Made by a program: the position numbers and the translations under genes. This document shows positions 9,640 to 18,855 of a DNA stretch of 64,000 bases, piece by piece (position 1 is the first letter of the stretch; each line of letters opens with the position of its first letter). This DNA comes from VXPQ01 sp965117025 (GTDB lineage: Bacteria; Bacteroidota; Rhodothermia; Rhodothermales; VXPQ01), in assembly GCA_965117025.1 (NCBI GenBank), contig OZ220746.1, positions 2,232,001-2,296,000 on the forward strand, written 5' to 3'. The notes beneath the pieces were generated by a model. The model saw only the letters and a list, made by a program, of their open reading frames with translations, was not told the origin of the DNA and did not search any database.

Positions 9640-9644
9640 CTGCC

Positions 9645-9788
9645 ATGTCCTTGTCCCTGCTCATGCAAGCCGCCGCACCGCAGATCACGTGGGTGGGCGT
9701 TGTGGTTCCCGGCGCGATTTTTATCGTAGCCTTCGCCGTTACGTGGCTGCTATACAAGCATTTTACGAAGCAGCTGGAAGATCGATGA
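9645..9788 (+). CDS. 47-aa single-helix membrane microprotein
   Basis: The product begins MSLSLLMQ and has one long hydrophobic helix ('VGVVVPGAIFIVAFAVTWLL') ending 'YKHFTKQLEDR'. It starts 5 nt after the previous stop, and its TGA overlaps the ATG of the amidohydrolase gene (ATGA at 9785-9788). Function unknown; like its neighbour it may belong to the transporter complex. Confidence 0.6.
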   Translation: MSLSLLMQAAAPQITWVGVVVPGAIFIVAFAVTWLLYKHFTKQLEDR

Positions 9789-10666
9789 CCGGCCCTGCGT
9801 CCGGATCGGGTGTTCCGGCTGGCGCCCATCCGGTTTTCGACGCGCATTTCCATATAGGTCCATACGGAACGCAGGCATTCGCCGGGCGCCGGATCACGCC
9901 CGTCCCCGAAGCCCTCGATCATGCTGCGGGCGCCGATTGTGCGGCGTATCTCGCCCGGCACGGTATCGACGCGGGGGTCATCGTGCCCACCTATCTCGAC
10001 CGCCAGGAAGCGGCGTTCGAATACAACGCGCTGCTCATCGAGGCCGTGGAGCGGTATCCGAATCTGTACGGCGGGTTATGGGTCTCCCCACTCCCGCAGG
10101 TCGAATCGCTCCTCCATGCTACCCTGGACCGTTTGCCGCATCCCAAGGTGCGCGCGCTCAAGATCGCATCGAACACCTGGGCGCCCTACGGCATTGATCC
10201 GGCCAGTTGGGATATGCCTGTGCAACGCAGTATGGAGCGCATTCTTGAAGCCGCCAGCGGCCATGGGCTGGTCATTCATTTTCACACGGGATACTTGCCC
10301 GGCGCGGATCCTCTGGAGTTCGATCTTTTTCTGCAACAGTACGGAAACCGGGCCACGTACCAACTGGTGCACTGCGGGGAGGCCATTGCGCCGGCGTTCA
10401 GGTTCGTGCCGCGTTTTCCGGGATGGATCGAGCAGGGTTTCGATGTCTACACGGATACGTCCATCGTACCGGGCTTTGCGCCGAGGTGGCTGCTGAGCGA
10501 GCTGGACCGGCGCAATCTGGGTTTCGGGCGCGTCCTGTTCGCCACCGATTCGCCGTGGGGATTTTTCCCGGCCGAATACTGGAAAATAGCAGGGCTTGGT
10601 CTCGACCCCGAAGTGAAGGAGCAGATTTTTTGGGGTAATGCGGCAAGGCTGTACGGAGTGGGGTAG
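9785..10666 (+). CDS. Amidohydrolase-2 family metal-dependent hydrolase
   Basis: A 293-aa TIM-barrel amidohydrolase (COG2159-like). Metal-site motifs are 'FDAHFHIG' near the N-terminus, 'LVIHFHTGYLP' in the middle, 'LVHCGEAI' and the late aspartate in 'FATDSPWGF'. The start at 9785 is fixed by ATGA overlap with the preceding microprotein; the open frame upstream of it is spurious. Members hydrolyse or decarboxylate varied small molecules. In this operon it may act on the molecule imported by the symporter, which is inference. Confidence 0.85.
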   Translation: MTGPASGSGVPAGAHPVFDAHFHIGPYGTQAFAGRRITPVPEALDHAAGADCAAYLARHGIDAGVIVPTYLDRQEAAFEYNALLIEAVERYPNLYGGLWVSPLPQVESLLHATLDRLPHPKVRALKIASNTWAPYGIDPASWDMPVQRSMERILEAASGHGLVIHFHTGYLPGADPLEFDLFLQQYGNRATYQLVHCGEAIAPAFRFVPRFPGWIEQGFDVYTDTSIVPGFAPRWLLSELDRRNLGFGRVLFATDSPWGFFPAEYWKIAGLGLDPEVKEQIFWGNAARLYGVG

Positions 10667-10761
10667 GCCTTGCCGTCGAAGTTTGGGTATGACACACGGT
10701 TTGGCGTTCGTCAACGAAACCCTGCCCGGGTTCCGGGAAGTCAAACGGTCCGCGCCGTCCC

Positions 10762-11706
10762 TCAGAACCGGTACTTCAGTCCCAGCGTTGCGACCAGCGA
10801 TTCAAAGCTGTCGAACGTCAATTCCCCGGAGAAGGGGGTTACGCCGTCCGCCCGCACCGGCGCATGGCTGCGGATGATCGACCACACGACATCTTCTTTC
10901 AGGGTCCCGAAACGGGTCCAGTGGGCGGTGAGCCCGATCGTGGTGCGTTCTCCGACGGCGTAATCCATGCCGGCCAGCACCTGGAAGCCGATGACCGTTC
11001 CGCTGACCTCGGCGTCCAGCATACTGAATGTCCCGGCGGCCCGGAGCGGTCTGTCGGCAAGGGTGGTCGGCGGTTCCACATCCTGGTATCCTTCGGCGAT
11101 CGTCTTGCGCAGCAGCCGCCGGTTGTAGTTCAGGTTGGTACCGGCTATACCGACGCCTGCGCCCACGGAAGGCGTCCAGGGGGAGTTGTTGCTGAAATCG
11201 TAGTAGACGTTTGCGAAGACCTGATGGGCGCGATAGCCGGAGATGGTTTCGATCGGAGGATACACGTTGCTCCATTCACTGGCTTTGCTGACCACGGCCT
11301 GATTGGTGGTCGATTCAACGAGCGGCGACGTATCGTTTCCGTAGCCCTGTATCCGGTATGCGAGTTCGAATCGCAGCGCCTGGAGGGCATATCCGACGCT
11401 GAGCCCGCCGGTGAATCCGGCGCCCGGCGAAAACCCGTTGGAGGAAAGTTCTCTCGGCTCGGTGACCATGCATTCCGGCGCACTGCTCGGGGCCATCGCC
11501 GGATCGTCATAGACCAGGCGGTCGCACTTCGTCGGGGTGGTGACTGCGGAGACGGACGAACCCAACTGCGCGGAGTTGGCGGCGCCGGTGTCAATCCCGA
11601 TATAGAAGCCGCGCCCGTTTTCCTGGGCGTTGGCCGTACCCGTGCCGAACAGGCAGGCGGTAAACATTGCTGCGGTGAGCGTGCGGAGGGCTTGGCGGGT
11701 TTTCAT
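10762..11706 (-). CDS. Outer-membrane beta-barrel protein
   Basis: A 314-aa product with a clear signal peptide (MKTRQALRTLTAAMF...GTANA, cleaved before QENGRG). Alternating beta strands end in 'SLVATLGLKYRF', with the terminal aromatic residue typical of outer-membrane barrels. The start at 11706 is chosen by the signal peptide; the frame runs much further upstream without coding character. The nearest type is the opacity/OmpW-like porin class. It is divergent from the sulfatase gene and probably single. Confidence 0.82.
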   Translation of the reverse strand: MKTRQALRTLTAAMFTACLFGTGTANAQENGRGFYIGIDTGAANSAQLGSSVSAVTTPTKCDRLVYDDPAMAPSSAPECMVTEPRELSSNGFSPGAGFTGGLSVGYALQALRFELAYRIQGYGNDTSPLVESTTNQAVVSKASEWSNVYPPIETISGYRAHQVFANVYYDFSNNSPWTPSVGAGVGIAGTNLNYNRRLLRKTIAEGYQDVEPPTTLADRPLRAAGTFSMLDAEVSGTVIGFQVLAGMDYAVGERTTIGLTAHWTRFGTLKEDVVWSIIRSHAPVRADGVTPFSGELTFDSFESLVATLGLKYRF

Positions 11707-11941
11707 GGTGAAGGGGATGCACATGGGCGTAATCTGCCGACATGGTACGCCCGAACGGGAGGAAAGGTCAATGTCATGTGCTTGCGCCTGACCGGCCTTG
11801 ACAGATGGTTCGGCGGAATTGCGTATGCAATGAACGAGAGCGTACGATTGTGGTTTTTCCCGACGCAACCTCATTGCGAATCCACGCAGCCTGTACGTAT
11901 CATACGATACTTTCCCGGACTCACATCGCGAGACGATTATC

Positions 11942-13876
11942 GTGCTATTCCCCAAAACGACGACGAGGGCCCGGATTGCCGGGCTGCTGGTTCTTTTTGT
12001 AACGCTCCAGGGCTGCGGATCGGCGGAAGACGCCGCCGAGTCCGCTTCCGATCTGCCGAACATTCTGTGGCTCACGTCGGAGGACATGAGCGCCGACCTG
12101 GGCGCATACGGCGATGCCTATGCACAGACGCCCCACCTCGACGGGTTGGCGCGGCAAGGCGTCACGTACACGAATGCGTTCGCTACCGCGCCCGTCTGTT
12201 CTCCGGCGCGGTTTACGCTGCTTACGGGCATATACGCCACGACGGCGGGCACGCAGGGACTGCGTTCGAAAGCACCCATCCCGGACGATATCACAGGGTT
12301 TCCGGCGTACCTGCGCGAGCTTGGCTATTACACGACGAACAACGTCAAGACCGATTACAACACGGCGGCGGAGCCGCGTCTCATCGCCGAATCCTGGGAC
12401 GAGAGCAGCGCCCAGGCACACTGGCGGGGGCGCGAGGACGGACAGCCGTTCTTCGCCGTCTTCAACCACATGCACACCCATCAGAGCCGCATCTCCTTTC
12501 TGGATACGGAGTTTCCCGAACTGGCCGATGGACTGGGTACGCACGATCCCGCCGCTGCGCCGTTGCCCCCCTATTACCCCGACGATCCGGATGTCCGGGA
12601 AACCGTGGCCCGTTACTATGACGCCATTACCGCCATGGACGCCCATGTGGGGCGCCTGCTGGCCGAACTGGAGGAGGACGGCGTAGCGGACAACACGATC
12701 GTGTTTTTCTACGGGGATCACGGGACGGGCCTGCCGCGCGGCAAGCGGGTGCTCTACGATTCCGGCTTGCATGTGCCGCTGGTTATCTATTTCCCCCCGA
12801 AATGGCAGCACCTGGCGCCGGTTTCGCCCGGTTCGTCCACAGATCGACTGGTGAGTTTCGTGGATTTCGCCCCTACGATGCTCCGTCTGGTCGGCCACGA
12901 CGTGCCGGAGCATATGCAGGGCATGCCGTTTCTGGGGGAGGATTCGATGACGGAACGGGAATTCGTGTTCGGTGCGCGCGATCGGGTAGACGAAGCGTAC
13001 GACATGGCGCGTTCGGTGCGGGACGAACGTTTTCTGTACATTCGCCATTATCACCCGCACCTGTCCTGGAATCAGCCTGAATTCTTTTCGGATCAGGCGC
13101 CGATCCGCCAAGCCATCACCCGGCTGGCAGGAGCGGGGGCTTTGAACGCTGCGCAGATGACCTACGCCGGTCCCTCGAAGCCGTCCGAAGAACTGTTCGA
13201 TACGGTGACCGACCCGTACCAGCTCCGCAATCTGGCCGCCTCTTCCGCATATCTCGACGTGCTGGACCGGATGCGGGCCCGGCTGACGCAATGGGAGGTG
13301 GAGACGCGGGATATCGGCTTTATGGATGAAGCCGAAGTGTTGCGGCTGGCCGAACAGACGGGGCAGGCGCCCCTCGAATTTACGGCGGCCCCATCCGTTT
13401 ATCCGCTCACGCGCGTGCTGGACACCGCCAACCTTGTGGGCCAGCCGCGCGCTGCAAACAGACAGGCGGCGCTTCTGAGGGATCCGGACGATGCGGTGCG
13501 GTACTGGGCTGCCCTGGGGCTGCATGCGGCCGGAGCCGGGGATCCCCTGAGTCGGGATGCGCTTCGAAACGCCTTGCGGGATGCGGTTCCCGCCGTGCGC
13601 ACAGAGGCGGCGGCAGCCCTTCTTGCGCTGGACGGTTCCCCGGAAGCCCTTGCCGTGCTTGAGGAGGTACTGGAGACCGGCGATCCGCTGGATGTGCTCC
13701 GGGCGGCGCGCGCTCTGCAATTGCTGGGTGACAAGGCGGCCCCTGCCGCAGCAACGATGCGACGCGTCATGGAGCAGGCGCAGGACGATACGGTATACGG
13801 CCCCGATGCCCTGTACATCCGCTTTGCGCTGGAACCGGCTCTCGCCGAGGAAAGGGGGGTGACGGAGGTGTATTAG
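11942..13876 (+). CDS. Sulfatase lipoprotein with C-terminal HEAT-like repeats
   Basis: A 644-aa type I sulfatase. The formylglycine-site motif CxPxR is present as 'APVCSPARFTLLTG', and metal ligands are in 'NILWLTSEDMSADLGAYG' and 'VFFYGDHGTGLPRGKR'. The N-terminus has a lipobox ('LFVTLQGCGS'), so the enzyme should be anchored in the envelope. After about residue 480 come alpha-helical repeats rich in Ala/Leu ('DDAVRYWAALGLHAAG', 'VPAVRTEAAAALLAL') resembling HEAT repeats. The start is GTG at 11942. Substrates are sulfated sugars or esters; the nearby CBM9-like and oxidoreductase genes suggest polysaccharide use. The formylglycine-generating enzyme is not in the window. Confidence 0.9.
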   Translation: MLFPKTTTRARIAGLLVLFVTLQGCGSAEDAAESASDLPNILWLTSEDMSADLGAYGDAYAQTPHLDGLARQGVTYTNAFATAPVCSPARFTLLTGIYATTAGTQGLRSKAPIPDDITGFPAYLRELGYYTTNNVKTDYNTAAEPRLIAESWDESSAQAHWRGREDGQPFFAVFNHMHTHQSRISFLDTEFPELADGLGTHDPAAAPLPPYYPDDPDVRETVARYYDAITAMDAHVGRLLAELEEDGVADNTIVFFYGDHGTGLPRGKRVLYDSGLHVPLVIYFPPKWQHLAPVSPGSSTDRLVSFVDFAPTMLRLVGHDVPEHMQGMPFLGEDSMTEREFVFGARDRVDEAYDMARSVRDERFLYIRHYHPHLSWNQPEFFSDQAPIRQAITRLAGAGALNAAQMTYAGPSKPSEELFDTVTDPYQLRNLAASSAYLDVLDRMRARLTQWEVETRDIGFMDEAEVLRLAEQTGQAPLEFTAAPSVYPLTRVLDTANLVGQPRAANRQAALLRDPDDAVRYWAALGLHAAGAGDPLSRDALRNALRDAVPAVRTEAAAALLALDGSPEALAVLEEVLETGDPLDVLRAARALQLLGDKAAPAAATMRRVMEQAQDDTVYGPDALYIRFALEPALAEERGVTEVY

Positions 13877-13909
13877 GTACGCGCGGGTTGCCGTTCCTTT
13901 GTGCCCATT

Positions 13910-14078
13910 CTATTCCCTTTCCACCGTCATCCGGGATACCTCATCCACCCGCACCATGCACGGGCGCCCGTCGGCGGTTTCGGCGGGCATTTCCGCGACC
14001 CAGCCTTTGCGGTCAGTGGTCAGGCGGATGTTTTCCGCCATGGAGTCCGGCAGTTCCTTCAGGGATTTCGCCCAGTGT
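13910..14078 (-). pseudogene. Truncated second copy of the CBM9-protein C-terminus
   Basis: About 55 codons ending 'VSRMTVERE' and containing 'WAKSLKELPDSM' and 'RKGWVAEMPAETADG' are nearly the same as the C-terminus of the gene at 14818-15867. DNA similarity covers about 165 bp and is roughly 85-90% by eye. Nothing else of that gene remains on this side; the toxin-antitoxin pair begins within a few bases. It is most likely the tail of a former tandem paralogue. Confidence 0.75.
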
Positions 14079-14081
14079 TTG

Positions 14082-14345
14082 TTACACGGACGGCAATTCG
14101 TCATTCGGATCAGGAGGCGTATCCGGCGCGTTTTCGAGATAGCGTCCCAAGTCTCCCTCGACCGCTTGCATAGCCCGCTTTTGCAGAAAAGCCTTTGCCG
14201 TTTCAACAGCGCCGATCTTTTGCGCCACAGCTGCAACAATCCATTGATTGAGGGACACACCATCTTCTCTGGCAAAACGTATCGCCGTTTCCTTCAACGA
14301 GATCGGCAATTGCAGCGAATACCTGTACCGTTCCTTATCGCTCAT
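14082..14345 (-). CDS. RHH/HicB-like antitoxin of a PIN toxin pair
   Basis: An 87-aa protein with an Arc/HicB-type segment ('YSLQLPISLKETAIRFARE', then 'GVSLNQWIVAAVAQKIG') that should form a ribbon-helix-helix DNA-binding fold, followed by an acidic tail suited to binding the toxin. Its ATG overlaps the stop of the PIN gene (ATGA), so the two are co-translated with the toxin first. Antitoxins of this class usually repress their own promoter, which would lie above 14761. Confidence 0.8.
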   Translation of the reverse strand: MSDKERYRYSLQLPISLKETAIRFAREDGVSLNQWIVAAVAQKIGAVETAKAFLQKRAMQAVEGDLGRYLENAPDTPPDPNDELPSV

Positions 14346-14761
14346 TTGGATAGCCTCCTTACGATGACACCGGGTTTTACAACTTCGATTTCGAGCGCGA
14401 GCGCTGGTTTGAAATCCCTTACGTTGTGGGTGACAATAGCGTCTGCAAAACCGTTCAGAGCTGCTTCGAGGACCATTTCATCATCGGCGTCGTGCAGCAT
14501 CGGACGAACCGTGAACGATATATCCACGGGCTCGCACAGGGCTGCAAGAGCATTCAGGATTGCTTTGACATCACCAAGCCCATGCCCCGTGATTGCCCGC
14601 GTTTCCGCACGACTCAGAACCGCCTCGTATTCCAGAAAAAGGGTTGTCGAACATAGTGGTTTGATGCGCTGACTTTCAATCATCCGAAGGAGTGCGTTGC
14701 TTGCGCCTCGGCGACTCCGAAAACCGGAGACGATAATATTTGTGTCCAGCACCAACCTCAC
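14342..14761 (-). CDS. PIN-domain toxin (COG1569-type)
   Basis: A 139-aa PIN-domain protein. The acidic site is visible in 'MRLVLDTNIIVSGFRS' (first Asp), 'LEYEAVLSR' and 'DADDEMVLEAALNG', with the late 'AIVTHNVRDF'. Proteins of this group are putative RNase toxins paired with small antitoxins. It is the upstream gene of the pair and overlaps the antitoxin gene by 4 nt. The pair lies between two copies of a CBM9-protein tail, which points to insertion or recombination there. Confidence 0.85.
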   Translation of the reverse strand: MRLVLDTNIIVSGFRSRRGASNALLRMIESQRIKPLCSTTLFLEYEAVLSRAETRAITGHGLGDVKAILNALAALCEPVDISFTVRPMLHDADDEMVLEAALNGFADAIVTHNVRDFKPALALEIEVVKPGVIVRRLSK

Positions 14762-14817
14762 GGCAACAAGATAAGAGACATCCTATAAGATGTCAAATAA
14801 GAAGCCCAAGCGGCGGG

Positions 14818-15867
14818 TCAATCCCTCTCCACCGTCATCCGTGACACCTGATCCACCCGCACCGTGCACGGGTTCCCGTCAGCGGTTTCGGCGGGCATTT
14901 CCGCGACCCAGCCTTTGCGGCCGGAGGTCAGGCGGATGTTTTCTCCCATGGCGTCCGGCAATTCCTTCAGGGATTTCGCCCAGCGTCCGTGTGTCTTGAA
15001 GAAGGCCCGCTGCGCATAGTACACGGCCATGAGCGCCTCGCGCGCCGGAAAGGTCGGATCCGGGCGGAACGCAGTTTCTCCGGGCCGCGCCCGCGTGAAC
15101 TGTACGAAGCCCCACCGCTCGGGACGGTGCATGTCCACCACGCCCTGCGGGGACCAGACCCAGTTGTCCTCCGGCGTGTCGGGTTTCTTGCGGTACGCGC
15201 CTGCGTGGATTTCGTGTTGCCACTGGACCCGGGAGAAGTTCATACGCCACTGTGCGCCTTCTTTGGGCGGCGCGCCCCCCTGCGGAGCGTAAGGCGCCAG
15301 GCCGCGCCACGGGATGGCGATCTCCACGGACCAGTACGTATCCGTGTCGTGCGGAGCATTGAGGGTGCCCTCTACATATACCGCCGAGCGCAGCCCCGTA
15401 ATGGGCGCCGGAGACACGGGAGGTCCCCCGTCGCGGTAGGGTTTTTCCAGCGCCAGTTGCCAGAGCGTGTTCAGCGCATTGACCTCCATTTCCCAGTACC
15501 GGTGGTGGTCGCCGTCCGGATCGATGAACACCTCGAAGTCATTGTCCTGAAAGATCACGCTGTTCGGCTCGGTGAGCGATCCCCACACATGGGTTTCTTC
15601 GAGGCGCGCAGCGATGTACAGGCAGGTGTCGTCCCAGCGCATCGCCATGCGCGTTTCCTGGCGCGGCGCGGGTTTCCGGTCACCCTCGATGTCCGTAAAG
15701 GGCTTGCTCCAGAGAGCCTCCCGCCATAGTGGTTTGTCCAGCTTGCCGTCTATCCGCGGGGCTTCCTCGACAAAATGGCACACGTAGGAGCGGGGGACGA
15801 TATCCGCCATCTGCTCCCACGACGCAGCGTCGAGGTCTTTGGGCAGGTCCCATGCAGGTTCGGTCAT
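14818..15867 (-). CDS. Carbohydrate-binding family 9-like protein
   Basis: A 349-aa protein of the CBM9-like family found in carbohydrate-use loci. Motifs are 'APRIDGKLDKPLWREAL', 'TRMAMRWDDTCLYIAARLEE', 'NDFEVFIDPDGDHHRYWEME', 'YWSVEIAIPWRGL' and 'WRMNFSRVQW'. The start at 15867 (MTEPAWDL) follows the domain boundary; the longer open frame upstream is antisense to the oxidoreductase gene. No clear signal peptide is seen, which is unusual for a carbohydrate-binding protein. Its last 55 codons are duplicated at 13910. Confidence 0.85.
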   Translation of the reverse strand: MTEPAWDLPKDLDAASWEQMADIVPRSYVCHFVEEAPRIDGKLDKPLWREALWSKPFTDIEGDRKPAPRQETRMAMRWDDTCLYIAARLEETHVWGSLTEPNSVIFQDNDFEVFIDPDGDHHRYWEMEVNALNTLWQLALEKPYRDGGPPVSPAPITGLRSAVYVEGTLNAPHDTDTYWSVEIAIPWRGLAPYAPQGGAPPKEGAQWRMNFSRVQWQHEIHAGAYRKKPDTPEDNWVWSPQGVVDMHRPERWGFVQFTRARPGETAFRPDPTFPAREALMAVYYAQRAFFKTHGRWAKSLKELPDAMGENIRLTSGRKGWVAEMPAETADGNPCTVRVDQVSRMTVERD

Positions 15868-15911
15868 AGCGGGTTGCGGGCCGTGTGGATAAGGGATTGC
15901 ATACGGGTGCG

Positions 15912-17261
15912 TTACACCTTCTCCGGATCCGGATGCACCCACGGGGCGCGGTAGGGCCGGGCCAGCAGGGCGTTGGCTTCCTCGTCGCCCGCGACCCGGC
16001 CTGCGTCGGCGTCCCATTCGAGGGTCCGGCCCAGGGCCATGGAAATGTTCGCGAGAATGCAGGAGGCCGCCGAGATATGGCCTTCCTCGATGTCCGCTAC
16101 CGGCCGGGACCGTTGTTCGATCGCATCCAGAAAGTCGACCATGTGTCCCCGGATCGCGGAAGCCACATGCCGTTCGAGGTCCTGCTCGGTGCGATCCTCC
16201 GGGTAGCGGTCGTATTCGTAGAGGGCCTCGCCGCGTTCGGGCTCTTCGTCCCCGTGCGGAATGAAGTCGTACGAATGTACGCTCATCTTGAGCGTGCCGT
16301 GTTCTCCGTACAGGGTCGCCCCCCAGGGATAGTCCGGATCGGCGGCATGTCCCCAGGCTCTGTGCTGCCACAGGATCGGCAGTTCGTCGTACTCGAAGGT
16401 GGCCGTCTGGGTGTCCGGCGTGGTGGCGATGCTGCCGGTATCCACCAGAATTCCTCCGGTGGATGTGATGCGTTTCGGCCACCCCAGGTCGAGCATCCAG
16501 CGCACCGTGTCCAGCATGTGCACGCACATGTCGCCGATGATGCCGTTGCTGTATTCCATGAAATTGCGCCATCCGCGCGGGTGGACGATCTCGTTGAACG
16601 GTATTTTGGGCGCCGGGCCTGCCCACATTTCGTAGTCCAGTTCATCCGGGGGCGTGATCGCCGGCGGATTCCGTCGCGTACGCATGTGGTAATAGCAGTA
16701 CGTTTCCGCAAGCCGGATCTTCCCGAGCCGTCCCGAGCGCACATACCGATCGCGGGCCTCGATGAGGTGGGGCGTGCTGCGCCGCTGCATGCCCACCTGG
16801 ACCACGCGCCCGTACTTGCGGGCGGCGGCAACCATCGCCTGGCCTTCCACCACATCCACGCCGACGGGCTTTTGCACCCACACGTCCAGCCCGGCGCGGC
16901 AGGCGTCGATCATGGGCAGCGCGTGCCAGTGATCCGGCGTGTCGATCAGCACGAGGTCGAGGTCTCCTGCCCGGATCATTTCCCGGTAGTCGGTGAACGT
17001 GCGCGGGCGGTTGCCGGAAGCCTGCCGCCCGGCGACGATTTCCACCGCCCCGTTCAGCATGTTCCGGTCCACATCGCATAGCGACGTGACTTCCACGGGG
17101 GCCACCTGGATCAGCCGGAGCAGGTCCGTTTTGCCGTACCAGCCGCATCCGATGAGACCTGCGCGGGGGGCGTTTCGGCGCCAGGGAGCCATGGCTATGC
17201 CGGGGAGCGCAGAGGCTGCGGCGAGCATGGCGCCGGTTTTCAGAAATTGCCTGCGTTTCAT
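15912..17261 (-). CDS. Gfo/Idh/MocA-family oxidoreductase, Tat-exported
   Basis: A 449-aa protein with a twin-arginine signal (MKRRQFLKTGAMLAAASALP), a Rossmann fold ('AGLIGCGWYGKTDLLRL'), the motif 'LIDTPDHWHALPMIDACRAG' and the family lysine in 'VWVQKPVGVD'. These NAD(P)-dependent enzymes oxidise sugars or inositols; exported members are frequent in polysaccharide-degrading bacteria. The start at 17261 is set by the Tat signal. It lies 44 bp upstream of the CBM9-like gene on the same strand, so the two are probably co-transcribed. Substrate unknown. Confidence 0.9.
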   Translation of the reverse strand: MKRRQFLKTGAMLAAASALPGIAMAPWRRNAPRAGLIGCGWYGKTDLLRLIQVAPVEVTSLCDVDRNMLNGAVEIVAGRQASGNRPRTFTDYREMIRAGDLDLVLIDTPDHWHALPMIDACRAGLDVWVQKPVGVDVVEGQAMVAAARKYGRVVQVGMQRRSTPHLIEARDRYVRSGRLGKIRLAETYCYYHMRTRRNPPAITPPDELDYEMWAGPAPKIPFNEIVHPRGWRNFMEYSNGIIGDMCVHMLDTVRWMLDLGWPKRITSTGGILVDTGSIATTPDTQTATFEYDELPILWQHRAWGHAADPDYPWGATLYGEHGTLKMSVHSYDFIPHGDEEPERGEALYEYDRYPEDRTEQDLERHVASAIRGHMVDFLDAIEQRSRPVADIEEGHISAASCILANISMALGRTLEWDADAGRVAGDEEANALLARPYRAPWVHPDPEKV

Positions 17262-17442
17262 GATCTTGCGGAAAGGAGGGCAATGAATAGACCGCACCGG
17301 ATTTGCCGGTACGTTGCGCGGGAAAGATAGGCCACCGGATCGGGAATGCGCCACTTTCTTTCGCGCGATTCCCCGTGCGGGGCTGTATCCGGAACCGATC
17401 CGCAAGTTGTGCTTCCATATGCTTTCTTCCGAAAGAATCTTC

Positions 17443-18288
17443 ATGAGTTCAGAGGGCATGCATACGAAGGGAGCGGAAGCATCGGCGCCGGGCCGCCTTG
17501 CCGCCATTTACATTTATCCCGTCAAATCGACGCGGCGCGTAGCGCTGGAAGCGTCCGCGGTCGAGCCGCAGGGTCTCCGCATGGACCGCCGGTGGATGAT
17601 TGCCGATCCGGACGGGAAATTCATGTCGCAGCGCACGGCGCCCAGGCTGTCGCTGATCCGGGCGCAAGTGCACCCGGAAGGACTGCGGGTGCAGGCGCCG
17701 GGGCAAGAGGAGCTGGTTGTGACGCAGCCGAACGGGACGGCGCGCGCCTCCGTGGAAGTATGGGGAGATATCATTCCCGCCGCCGAGGCGGACGGCAGGG
17801 CGCACGAATGGTTCAGCCGGTTTCTCGGAACCGAATGCCGCCTTGTGTATCTGGACGATCCGGCCAGCCGGCCGGTCGAAACCGGGTACGGCAAGCCCGG
17901 GGACGTCGTGAGTTTTGCGGATTCTTTTCCGGCCTTGCTCATTTCCGAGGCTTCTCTGGAAGCGCTCAATGCGCGGCTGGACGAGCCGGTGCCCATACAT
18001 CGTTTCCGGCCGAATCTGGTCGTGTCGGGGGTCGAGGCATTCGCCGAGGACACCTGGGATCGCGTGCGCATAGGCAAGATGGATTTTCTTGTGGCCAAGG
18101 CGTGCGCCCGCTGCGTCGTGACGACGGTCGATCAGGAAACGGGGGCGCCCGGCAAGGAACCGCTGCGGACCCTGGAGACGTTTCGCCGCGGCGAGGACGG
18201 GAAAGTGTACTTTGGCCAGAATCTTATTCCGCTGCACCCCGGAACCGTCCGCCGGGGTGATATCGTACAGCCGACGTTGCGGACGTAA
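17443..18288 (+). CDS. MOSC domain-containing protein (YcbX/mARC-like)
   Basis: A 281-aa protein with an N-terminal MOSC beta-barrel ('LAAIYIYPVKSTRRVAL', 'GLRMDRRWMIADPDGKFMSQR') and a MOSC domain ('FRPNLVVSG', 'DFLVAKACARCVVTTVD'). The cysteine in 'KACARC' is the molybdenum-cofactor ligand position in this family, whose members reduce N-hydroxylated bases. The start at 17443 is the best match to family length; 17458 is an alternative. It stands alone on the plus strand. A repeat-family half copy overlaps its stop codon. Confidence 0.88.
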   Translation: MSSEGMHTKGAEASAPGRLAAIYIYPVKSTRRVALEASAVEPQGLRMDRRWMIADPDGKFMSQRTAPRLSLIRAQVHPEGLRVQAPGQEELVVTQPNGTARASVEVWGDIIPAAEADGRAHEWFSRFLGTECRLVYLDDPASRPVETGYGKPGDVVSFADSFPALLISEASLEALNARLDEPVPIHRFRPNLVVSGVEAFAEDTWDRVRIGKMDFLVAKACARCVVTTVDQETGAPGKEPLRTLETFRRGEDGKVYFGQNLIPLHPGTVRRGDIVQPTLRT

Positions 18289-18300
18289 TCAGCGTATCCT
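18277..18300 (+). repeat. Diverged half copy of the TCAGAGTATCC dispersed repeat
   Basis: Twenty-two of 24 bases match the 45514-45537 copy (core TAATCAGCGTATCCT here). It overlaps the MOSC stop codon and ends about 100 bp before the Dabb gene. Confidence 0.5.
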
Positions 18301-18401
18301 TTACCGACGCTGCGGCAGTAAAGCGAGTATTTCACCCTGACTGCGATTCGTTTCGTGCCGTACTTTACGGCTTTGCATCGCCATTCATTTACCAGCCTGC
18401 C

Positions 18402-18701
18402 ATGTTTGTTCATTGCGTGTTTTTCCGGCTTCGGGACGATTTGACCGCCGAAGACCGCCAGGAATTCGATGAAGGGGTCCGATCCCTGTTCGACATCGAA
18501 ACGGTCCGCCACGGGTTCGTCGGAGCTCCCGCCGATACCCACCGCCCGGTCGTACTCCGCGACTATTCCTGCGGCCTCGTGGTCGCTTTCGACGACAAGG
18601 CGGGGCATGATTTCTACCAGGACGATCCCGTACACGACCGCTTTCGCAACGAATGCAGTCACCTCTGGGAAGACGTGAAGATCTACGACGTGCAGGAATA
18701 G
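18402..18701 (+). CDS. Dabb-family (stress-responsive alpha/beta barrel) protein
   Basis: A 99-aa ferredoxin-like-fold protein. It shows the family pattern 'MFVHCVFFRLRDDLTAED' near the start, a central 'YSCGLVVAFDDKAGHDFYQ' and the C-terminal 'DPVHDRFRNECSHLWEDVK'. Dabb proteins form dimeric barrels and have varied or unknown roles. It stands alone. Confidence 0.85.
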   Translation: MFVHCVFFRLRDDLTAEDRQEFDEGVRSLFDIETVRHGFVGAPADTHRPVVLRDYSCGLVVAFDDKAGHDFYQDDPVHDRFRNECSHLWEDVKIYDVQE

Positions 18702-18855
18702 GATAAACGGGCGGGCAGGAGCGCTGTTTGCCTGCGTTGCACGGGATCGGGGACCGAACGCGCCGGAGTTTGTTGCGCCGCCTCCGTTCGACCGGACTAC
18801 GCCGGGCCGGGCCGGGTTCGCCGGGCAGACAGGACGAATAGAATCGTCCGTTTCG

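Noticed and set aside
11945..13720. 591-codon minus-strand open frame
   Set aside because: Antisense to the sulfatase gene, which has full catalytic motifs.
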